Source of the DNA: Sediminihaliea albiluteola
Lineage (GTDB): Bacteria > Pseudomonadota > Gammaproteobacteria > Pseudomonadales > Halieaceae
NCBI RefSeq assembly: GCF_014077625.1
Contig: NZ_JACFXU010000013.1
Coordinates: 992,001-1,056,000 of the forward strand
Length of the DNA: 64,000 bases
Reading direction: 5' to 3'
Every line of letters begins with the position of its first letter. Position 1 is the stretch's first letter. Below the pieces are notes generated by a model. The model saw only the letters and a program-made list of their open reading frames with translations. It did not search any database and was not told the DNA's origin. The position numbers were made by a program, and so were the translations under genes. Below, in pieces: positions 43,230 to 50,219 of the stretch.

Positions 43230-45992
43230 ATGGAGTACATTGTAGGACAACGCTGGGTCAGTCATGCCGATGCTCAATTGGGCTTAGGGGTGATTGTAGA
43301 AATCGAACCACGCCGTGTAACCGTCAACTTTCCAGCTGTTGGAGAGGAGCGTACTTACGCAACCGATGGGGCCCCACTAACTCGACTGCGCTTTCAGGAA
43401 GGTGACCACATCTCCACCGTCAATGGCGTGGAACTGGTGGTCAGCAGCATTGCAGAGCAGCACGGCCTACTCCTCTACACCGGCACTGATCACCACGACG
43501 AGGAAGTCACGGTTTCCGAGCTGGAGCTAGATGCCTTTGTGCAGTTGACCACTCCGCAGCAACGCTTGTTGAATGGCCACTTCGACCGCAATGCTGCATT
43601 CGCCTTGCGTGTTGCCACCCTAGAACATCTAAACCAGCAACAGTGCTCACCGGTACAGGGCTTGATCGGTTCGCGCACTAGCTTGCTGGAACATCAAGTG
43701 TACATCGCCAATGAAGTCGGACAACGCTTTGCGCCTCGTGTATTACTGGCCGATGAAGTTGGCCTAGGCAAGACGATTGAGGCGGGTATGATCCTGCATC
43801 AGCAATTGTTGAGCGGCCGCGCTAAGCGGGTCTTGGTGATGGTGCCAGAAAGCTTGCTACACCAATGGCTAGTGGAAATGCTGCGGCGTTTTAACCTCCA
43901 CTTCTCCTTATTTGATAGCGAAAGACTGGCCGAGATCGACGCCGACAACCCCTTTGAAAGCGAGCAGTTAGTGCTCTGCAGCACCGACCTTTTCATCGGA
44001 CAGCCTGAGCGACAGCAGCAACTCTTGGCTGCCGAGTGGGATATGGTTGTGGTGGACGAAGCTCACCACTTGCACTGGAGCGAACAAGACCCGGGGGAAG
44101 ATTATCTGCTGGTGGAGGCGCTGTCGAAGGTCAGTGCTGGCCTACTCCTACTGACCGCTACGCCGGAGCAAATTGGCCAGGCCAGTCACTTTGCTCGCCT
44201 GCGCCTGCTGGACGCCTCGCGCTTTCACTCCCTTGAGCAGTTTGTGGAAGAGGAACAGCAGTACCGCCGCTGGAGTGATATGGCGCTGCAGCTGGAGGCT
44301 GGCGAGATCCCCGATGATTTACCTGAGGGCTTGGACCCCGAGGCCCCTGCGGAACAGTTAATCGAACAGATACTCGACCGTCACGGCACTGGACGGGTAC
44401 TGTTTCGCAACACCCGCGCCGCGATCACTGGCTTTCCTCTACGCAAGCTTCAGCGCCACCCGCTGCCTACACCAGATGAGTATCGTTTTGCCAGTTTAGA
44501 CCTGCAGTCTAGCTTGCACCCAGAATTGCCCTATATCGATGACAGCTGGCTATCTTTCGATCCCCGCGTGAAGTGGCTCGAGAGCATCCTTAAGCAGCTG
44601 CGCCCTGCTAAAGCCTTGGTCATTTGTGCCCATGCCGATACCGCAGTGGCCCTGGAGCACTACCTGCATCTGCGCGCCGGTATTCGCTCAGCGGCTTTTT
44701 ATGAAGGCCTATCTATTATTGAGCGCGATCGCGCCGCGGCCTACTTTGCCGACGAAATAAATGGCGCCCAAACCTTGGTGTGCTCCGAAATTGGTAGCGA
44801 AGGACGCAACTTCCAGTTTGCTCAGCACCTGATTCTCTTCGACCTGCCGCTTAATCCCGACTTGCTAGAACAGCGTATTGGCCGATTGGACCGCATCGGC
44901 CAGCAGCAAGACGTACAAATACATGTGCCCTACCTAGAGGGCAGTGCGCAGGAAACTCTACTTGACTGGTATGAGCATGGCCTCGATGCCTTCAGTAATA
45001 GTTGCTCCGCCGGCTATATGATTTTTGAGCAATTCCGCGATCGTTTATTGGCGCAACTAGAGCAGCGCGGAGCTGAGTTTGAAGACTTAGTATCCGACAC
45101 CGCCGAGTTTACTCAGGCCACCCGCCGCGAGCTGCGTGAAGGTCGCGATCGCCTGCTAGAGCGCAACTCTTGCAAGCCAGCTGTCGCTCAGGCATTAATC
45201 CAAGAAATCGGCCAGCGCGAAAACAGTGAAGCGCTTCAACCCTATCTAGAAGCGCTCTGTGATGCTTTTGGTGTGGACCAAGAATACCACTCGGAAGGCG
45301 CGCTGATCTTGCGCCCTACTGAGCATATGCTCACTGGTCACTTCCCCTATCTTCGCGAGGAAGGCACCACCGTGACCTTCAATCGCGATAAGGCCCTATC
45401 TCGAGAAGATATGCTGTTTCTTACTTGGGAGCACCCCATGCTGGTAGAGGCAATGGATATGGTGCTTTCCACAGAGTTGGGTAATGCCGCCATTGGCACT
45501 ATCAAGCTCAAGGGTATCGCCCCGGGGACGATGCTCTTAGAAAGTGTCTTCACCATTAATTGCGTGGCCCCGCGCGAGCTTCAGGTGGAGCGCTTTCTAC
45601 CCCTGTCGCCCACCCGCCTGCTGATCGACGCACGGGGTAAAGACCTAGCCCACTTGGTGCCTCACGAGCGCCTCAATACGCTGGTGCAGCATGTTAAAAA
45701 ACCGGTCGCCTTGGCTATTATTAAACAGGTGCAGGAAGAAGTTGACGCCAAAATGCTCGAGGCAACAAGGCAAGCCCAGGCGCGCCTAGATGACATACTC
45801 AGCAGCGCTGAAAAGACCATGAGAGAGACACTAGGGGCTGAACGAGAGCGCTTACAGGCCCTGCGCGCAGTGAACCCTGCTATTCGACAGGAAGAGTTAG
45901 ATCACTTGGACTACCAGATCGACGAGTGTGCCGTACATATTCGCCACGCGAGCTTGCAGCTCCAAGCTTTGAGACTAATCCTAACTACCTAA
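43230..45992 (+). CDS. rapA: RNA polymerase-associated ATPase RapA
   Basis: 920-residue Swi2/Snf2 enzyme that recycles RNA polymerase after termination. The N-terminal Tudor-like domains begin YIVGQRWVSHADAQLGLG. ATPase motifs: LLADEVGLGKTIEAG (about 173-187), DEAHH (about 277-281), TATPEQ, and in lobe 2 SEIGSEGRNFQFAQHLILFDLP with QRIGRLDRIGQ. Length and order match E. coli RapA/HepA. Confidence 0.97.
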   Translation: MEYIVGQRWVSHADAQLGLGVIVEIEPRRVTVNFPAVGEERTYATDGAPLTRLRFQEGDHISTVNGVELVVSSIAEQHGLLLYTGTDHHDEEVTVSELELDAFVQLTTPQQRLLNGHFDRNAAFALRVATLEHLNQQQCSPVQGLIGSRTSLLEHQVYIANEVGQRFAPRVLLADEVGLGKTIEAGMILHQQLLSGRAKRVLVMVPESLLHQWLVEMLRRFNLHFSLFDSERLAEIDADNPFESEQLVLCSTDLFIGQPERQQQLLAAEWDMVVVDEAHHLHWSEQDPGEDYLLVEALSKVSAGLLLLTATPEQIGQASHFARLRLLDASRFHSLEQFVEEEQQYRRWSDMALQLEAGEIPDDLPEGLDPEAPAEQLIEQILDRHGTGRVLFRNTRAAITGFPLRKLQRHPLPTPDEYRFASLDLQSSLHPELPYIDDSWLSFDPRVKWLESILKQLRPAKALVICAHADTAVALEHYLHLRAGIRSAAFYEGLSIIERDRAAAYFADEINGAQTLVCSEIGSEGRNFQFAQHLILFDLPLNPDLLEQRIGRLDRIGQQQDVQIHVPYLEGSAQETLLDWYEHGLDAFSNSCSAGYMIFEQFRDRLLAQLEQRGAEFEDLVSDTAEFTQATRRELREGRDRLLERNSCKPAVAQALIQEIGQRENSEALQPYLEALCDAFGVDQEYHSEGALILRPTEHMLTGHFPYLREEGTTVTFNRDKALSREDMLFLTWEHPMLVEAMDMVLSTELGNAAIGTIKLKGIAPGTMLLESVFTINCVAPRELQVERFLPLSPTRLLIDARGKDLAHLVPHERLNTLVQHVKKPVALAIIKQVQEEVDAKMLEATRQAQARLDDILSSAEKTMRETLGAERERLQALRAVNPAIRQEELDHLDYQIDECAVHIRHASLQLQALRLILTT

Positions 45993-46027
45993 TAGCTAGG
46001 CAATCAGCGCGAGATTCATCCGGCGCT

Positions 46028-46054
46028 CTGCCCCTGTAGAGTTGCAGCGGGCAG
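46028..46054. other. Hairpin in the rapA / crotonase convergent gap
   Basis: CTGCCC (46028-46033) with GGGCAG (46049-46054) and flanking CCGG at both sides. It may end both convergent transcripts; no T-tract. Confidence 0.4.
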
Positions 46055-46078
46055 GCACCGGATTGAGCAAAACTGGCT

Positions 46079-46861
46079 TTATTTACCCTGCCACTTAGGC
46101 TCGCGCTTTTCGACGAAGGCAGTCACACCCTCTTTGGCATCTGCGCTATTAATGCAGATATGTTGTAGCTCTGCTTCACTGGAAATGGTATCGGCCACAC
46201 TCTCTTCCATAGCGCTGTTAAGTGCCTGCTTAGCGTAGCGCAGGGACAAAGGCGCCTTGCCGGCTAACTCTTTCGCCCAGTCCATCGTGGCGCTAAGCAG
46301 CTCATCACTAGGGACCACTCGATTACATAAGCCCAGCTCCAAACACCTTTCGGCACGCAGCTTCTCCCCCGTTACAATCATCTCGTAAGCGCGTTTACGG
46401 CCGATTGTTCGAGCCAAGTGCCAAGTAGCCCCGCCATCTGGCACCAAGCCAATGGCAGTAAAGGCTTGATAAAGAAAAGCATTCTCCGCCATGACCGTCA
46501 AATCGCAGACCATAGCAAAAGCACTGCCAATACCCGCCGCAGCACCATTCACCGCACTGATCCAAGGCTTGCTGGACTCGTTGATAGCGCTCAATACGGG
46601 CTTGTACTCTTCCAGTAACTGGCGGCGCACATCAAAGTCATCACCCTGCACTTCCAAGAGGTCGGCACCGGCGCAAAAGGCTCGGCCACTACCTGTTAGA
46701 ACTGCCACGCGCAGGCTGTCGTCGGCATTGACCTCAGCCACCGCCAAACCCAGATCACGGCGCAGCTCAGCACTGAATGCATTCAAGCTATCGGGGCGAT
46801 TGAGGGTGAGCAGTGCCACGCCATCGCGGCGCTCCAGCAGCACGGTTTCATAGTCGGACAT
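46079..46861 (-). CDS. Crotonase-fold protein, PaaG-like enoyl-CoA isomerase/hydratase
   Basis: 260 residues. The oxyanion-hole motif AFCAGADLLEV is at about 61-71. The segment AAGIGSAFAMVCDL lacks the first catalytic Glu of hydratases, and QAFTAIGLVPDGGATWHL has D in the IGLVPD(G/S)G position used by PaaG-type isomerases. So isomerisation of a double bond or epoxide-type intermediate is more likely than hydration. It is the last gene of a minus-strand cluster with the CoA racemase and HSD10-like SDR, 35 bases after the racemase stop. Confidence 0.85.
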   Translation of the reverse strand: MSDYETVLLERRDGVALLTLNRPDSLNAFSAELRRDLGLAVAEVNADDSLRVAVLTGSGRAFCAGADLLEVQGDDFDVRRQLLEEYKPVLSAINESSKPWISAVNGAAAGIGSAFAMVCDLTVMAENAFLYQAFTAIGLVPDGGATWHLARTIGRKRAYEMIVTGEKLRAERCLELGLCNRVVPSDELLSATMDWAKELAGKAPLSLRYAKQALNSAMEESVADTISSEAELQHICINSADAKEGVTAFVEKREPKWQGK

Positions 46862-46896
46862 AGTTGTTTCCTTGTGAGTAAATAATCCCGAGCGAC

Positions 46897-48027
46897 TCAG
46901 GCAATACTGCCAGCCGCTCGGAGCTGTTCGATTTCCTGCTCAGCAAAGCCCATTGCCGACAGTACTGCGTCGGTATCTTCACCGATGCCTCGAGCACCGT
47001 GACGCACCTCACTCGGCGTGCGACTAAAGCGCGGCGCAGGTGCCGGTTGGGTCACGCCATCGAGCTCAAAATAAGTTTTGCGAGCCACATTAGCTGGGTG
47101 CGAGGGAGCTTCGAGCATAGACAGCACCGGTGCAAAACATACATCACTGCCCTCCATCAGCTCACACCACTGGGCACGAGTTTTCTGCTTAAAGATCTCG
47201 GCCAGCTTAGTGGTCAGTGCCGGCCACTGGCTTTGGTCGTGCTGCTCGGCAAATTCTTCTGGAAGCTCCGCCAGCTCTCGCAGCTGCGCGTAGAACTGCG
47301 GCTCAATAGAACCGATCGAAATGTACTCGCCGTCAGCACACTCGTAAGTGTCGTAAAAATGTGCGGCGCCGTCCAATATATTCGCGCCACGCTGGCTCGC
47401 GTCCCACACCCCCAAAGCTTCAAAGCCATGGAACATCCACATCAACTGTGCCGCGCCATCGACCATCGCTGCATCGATAACCTGCCCCTTGCCGGAGCTT
47501 GCGGTCTCTAGCAGAGCGGCCAAGATGCCGTTGACTAGCAGCATACCGCCACCGCCCATATCGCCCACTAAGTTGAGCGGGGGCACCGGTTTTTCACCCG
47601 CACGACCAGTGGCATAAAGCGCCCCTGTCAGTGAAATATAGTTGATGTCGTGCCCCGCCGCGTGGGCCAGTGGGCCATCTTGGCCCCAGCCGGTCATACG
47701 TGAAAAAATCAGACGTGGATTGCGCGCCATACACTGCTCTGGGCCAATGCCGAGCTTTTCACAGACCCCAGGACGATAGGGGTCAATTAAGACATCGGCA
47801 TTCTCCACCATCCTCAACAATGCCTCAACGCCCGCCGAGTCTTTGAGGTTCAATACCACAGACTTTTTACCGCGAAAGCTGACGTCTTTCATCTGACGCG
47901 GGTCGGGGGCATTAGCCCGCTCAATCCGAATCACTTCTGCCCCCATGTCAGCGAGAATCATGCCCGCCATCGGGGCGGGGCCAATACCCGCCAGTTCTAT
48001 CACCGTAAAGCCGTTCAGTGGTCCCAT
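46897..48027 (-). CDS. CaiB/BaiF CoA-transferase family, alpha-methylacyl-CoA racemase-like
   Basis: 376 residues from the ATG at 48027 (GGGAGATAATAGT upstream); the longer open frame would overlap the SDR stop. The N-terminus LNGFTVIELAGIGPAPMAGMILADMGAEVIRIE is that of AMACR/MCR. Putative catalytic residues are H in AAGHDINYIS near 122-131 and D in VGDMGGGGM near 153-161. These enzymes epimerise 2-methylacyl-CoAs so that beta-oxidation of sterol side chains or branched fatty acids can proceed. The context (SDR, crotonase, thiolase remnant) supports that use. A CoA transferase activity cannot be excluded. Confidence 0.88.
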   Translation of the reverse strand: MGPLNGFTVIELAGIGPAPMAGMILADMGAEVIRIERANAPDPRQMKDVSFRGKKSVVLNLKDSAGVEALLRMVENADVLIDPYRPGVCEKLGIGPEQCMARNPRLIFSRMTGWGQDGPLAHAAGHDINYISLTGALYATGRAGEKPVPPLNLVGDMGGGGMLLVNGILAALLETASSGKGQVIDAAMVDGAAQLMWMFHGFEALGVWDASQRGANILDGAAHFYDTYECADGEYISIGSIEPQFYAQLRELAELPEEFAEQHDQSQWPALTTKLAEIFKQKTRAQWCELMEGSDVCFAPVLSMLEAPSHPANVARKTYFELDGVTQPAPAPRFSRTPSEVRHGARGIGEDTDAVLSAMGFAEQEIEQLRAAGSIA

Positions 48028-48047
48028 ACTATTATCTCCCTTAACTC

Positions 48048-48821
48048 TTAACGCGGCTGCATACGAATGGCGCCATCTAAGCGGATGCACTCGCCATTGA
48101 GGTAATCGTTTTCTGCTATAAATACGGACAGGTGAGCAATTTCTTCAGGCTGACCGAGCCGTCTGGGGTAGCACACGCTGTTTTTTAGTGAGTTATAAGC
48201 TTCTTCTGGGATCATATTGAACAGCGGCGTATGGATTAGACCCGGCACAATCGTATTGACGCGGATGCCATAGCTAGCCAAATCGCGGGCCATAGGCAAT
48301 GTCATGCCAACCACCCCGCCCTTACTGGCACTGTAAGCCAACTGCCCGACCTGGCCTTCATAGGCCGCTACAGAAGATGTATTAATGATCACACCGCGAC
48401 CACCATCATCATTGATCGGCTCGTTATTGGCCATTTGCTCAGCCGCATAGCGAGATACGTTAAAGGTACCAACCAAGTTGATATTGATCACTGCCATGTA
48501 CTGGTCCAGCGGAAACACGCCTTTTTTACTGAGTGTTTTCACCGCATTGCCGATACCGGCATAGTTATTACAAATATGTAGTGCGCCAAATTTTGCAACT
48601 ACCTCAGCCACCGCATTTTTAACCTGCTCTTCATCTGCTACGTTGACGCTCCAAAAAGCCACTTTATCTTGACCCAGCTGTCCGATGACCTCTTTGGCGT
48701 TACCTTCATTGAGGTCAAAGATGGCGACTTTGGCGCCTTTAGCTACGTAGGCTTCAACCGTCGCCCGCCCGAGCCCAGAAGCACCACCAGTAACAATTGC
48801 AACTTTTCCTGCTAGATCCAT
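48048..48821 (-). CDS. SDR 3-hydroxyacyl-CoA dehydrogenase, HSD10-like
   Basis: 257 residues from the ATG at 48821 (TTGGAGAATAATT upstream). TGGASGLGRATVE is at about 11-23, NNYAG near 88, INTSSVAAYEGQVGQLAYSASKGGV supplies Ser, Tyr and Lys (about 144-168), and the C-terminus ends NGECIRLDGAIRM. The insertion and LPMARDLASYGIRVNTIVPGL resemble type II 3-hydroxyacyl-CoA dehydrogenase (HSD17B10), which uses NAD+ in branched-chain and steroid oxidation. It is first intact gene of the cluster. Confidence 0.88.
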   Translation of the reverse strand: MDLAGKVAIVTGGASGLGRATVEAYVAKGAKVAIFDLNEGNAKEVIGQLGQDKVAFWSVNVADEEQVKNAVAEVVAKFGALHICNNYAGIGNAVKTLSKKGVFPLDQYMAVININLVGTFNVSRYAAEQMANNEPINDDGGRGVIINTSSVAAYEGQVGQLAYSASKGGVVGMTLPMARDLASYGIRVNTIVPGLIHTPLFNMIPEEAYNSLKNSVCYPRRLGQPEEIAHLSVFIAENDYLNGECIRLDGAIRMQPR

Positions 48822-48885
48822 AATTATTCTCCAATATATTTTTAAAGCGTGCTTGTTGCTAAGTTCAATTCTCTGTAAGACCTGA

Positions 48886-48904
48886 TGAGCACGATAAGTG
48901 CTCA
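48886..48904 (-). other. Hairpin between the thiolase remnant and the SDR gene
   Basis: TGAGCAC-GATAA-GTGCTCA, a perfect 7-bp stem that includes the TGA ending the remnant frame. It resembles the stop-proximal hairpins seen after intact genes elsewhere in the window. Confidence 0.45.
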
Positions 48905-49045
48905 AGCGATTGCCTCCTGCCTCACAGCGCCCATCTGTGGCACAATCTCTACCGCATAGAGCGCTGCAAGCTTGCCTTCTTCGCCACCACCGTTGCAGAT
49001 CATGTGGCAGGAAGTGCTGCAGCCGAGCCCCAGCCTTAAGGGCAA
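48902..49045 (-). pseudogene. Probable 3' remnant of a thiolase-type gene
   Basis: On the minus strand a frame ending at TGA 48902 encodes LGLGCSTSCHMICNGGG, then EEGKLAALYAVE, and further residues. The CNGGG-x-x-G followed by a hydrophobic strand ending in Glu resembles the thiolase C-terminal Cys-(x)-GGG active-site motif. Upstream of about 49045 the frame loses protein-like character and runs into the divergent AraC gene. It has no start or ribosome binding site of its own. Placed just before SDR, racemase and crotonase, it looks like the surviving tail of a lost cluster gene. Without a search this is tentative. Confidence 0.35.
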
Positions 49046-49142
49046 ACCAGTATGGTGAGTAAGTAAAAGTCCAGCAATGACCTGTGCCGACAATAAAATT
49101 GACTCAAACTGACAGCAAAAACAAGCTAGCGTCTTAAGCACT

Positions 49143-50144
49143 ATGCGAAACCAATCGATCTCTGTACATTTTGCTCGGGCCGTATTGAAAAACACCGTCA
49201 AGGTCGGCCTGGACCCAGCTGAAATATTGCGTCGCAACCGCATATCTCCCCGTTTATTACAGGAAGAGAATGCCCGTATCTCTATCGAGCGTTTTGCCGA
49301 TCTACAGGTTAGCACTATGCGCGACATGGACGATGAATCACTGGGCTATGCCAGTCGCCGCCTCCCTCTAGGCTGTTGGTCAATGATGTGCTATGCCCTT
49401 ATCGGCAGTGACACCTTAGGGCAGGCCTTGCACCGTTATTGTCGCTTTTATCAAATGTTCGACCTTGAGCTAGAACCCGAGCTTGATGTGAGCCAAGACA
49501 GGGCCACTCTGCGTCTGCGACAACAGCGCCAAAGTGCAACAATCGAACCCTATATGGCCGAGCTGTTCCTATTTAATGCTCACCGCTTAGGTAGCTGGCT
49601 AGTGCAGGAACACCTATCAATTCAAACGGTCCACTTGAGCTATGCAATGGCAACGGCGGCCAGCGATTACCGCCATATGTTTCTGGGCCACCCCGTCGCT
49701 TTCAATCAGGACGAATGCGCGGTGGTAATGCCCAGCGCATTACTGGACAAAAGCATCGTCCAAAACGAGCAATCACTGCGGCACTTTTTACGCCACCCCG
49801 CATTACTGATGCTCACCCAGAACTACGCCCGAAGCAGTTGGACCAGCAAAGTCAAAACACTGCTGCTGCGCAATATGCTCAGTATGCCCGAGCTGCCCGA
49901 GGTCGCCGCTCAGCTAGAATTGCACCCCCAGACCTTGCGCCGGCGACTGTCTGGTGAAGGCACCACTTTTAAGGAACTTAAGAACCAACTGCGGCGCGAC
50001 ACAGCGCTACACTATCTCGGCAAACAGGGTTTAAGTATTGAGGAAATCGCTCACCGCGCGGGCTTTTCTGAATCGAGCGCCTTTATTCGCGCTTTCAAGA
50101 GCTGGACAGGAGTGACTCCTTACAGTTATCGCAAAGGCATTTAA
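49143..50144 (+). CDS. AraC-family regulator with an N-terminal arabinose-binding-like domain
   Basis: 333 residues. The C-terminal AraC double helix-turn-helix (about 235-332) has LPEVAAQLELHPQTLRRRLSGEGTTFKEL and IEEIAHRAGFSESSAFIRAFKSWTGVTP. The N-terminal 200 residues match the arabinose-binding-domain type (SRLLQEENARISIERFADLQ) common in regulators of lipid and opine catabolism (OruR/ArgR-like layout). Divergent from the SDR-racemase-crotonase cluster, it is the natural candidate regulator. Start choice is the first ATG; no strong ribosome binding site. Confidence 0.9.
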   Translation: MRNQSISVHFARAVLKNTVKVGLDPAEILRRNRISPRLLQEENARISIERFADLQVSTMRDMDDESLGYASRRLPLGCWSMMCYALIGSDTLGQALHRYCRFYQMFDLELEPELDVSQDRATLRLRQQRQSATIEPYMAELFLFNAHRLGSWLVQEHLSIQTVHLSYAMATAASDYRHMFLGHPVAFNQDECAVVMPSALLDKSIVQNEQSLRHFLRHPALLMLTQNYARSSWTSKVKTLLLRNMLSMPELPEVAAQLELHPQTLRRRLSGEGTTFKELKNQLRRDTALHYLGKQGLSIEEIAHRAGFSESSAFIRAFKSWTGVTPYSYRKGI

Positions 50145-50219
50145 TCGAGCCCTTCGTAAAACTGCCAACTTAGCTATAGTGTAAGCAGTATATTTTATTT
50201 GATTATCGAGAGGTTGTTA

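Noticed and set aside
46079-46861. Calling this crotonase a true enoyl-CoA hydratase
   Set aside because: Neither catalytic Glu is at the expected position, while the PaaG-type Asp is, so isomerase-like chemistry is favoured.
49046-49327. Upstream part of the 141-codon minus-strand frame that contains the thiolase-like tail
   Set aside because: It overlaps the start of the AraC gene, has no family features, and codon use is poor; only the 48902-49045 part looks protein-like.
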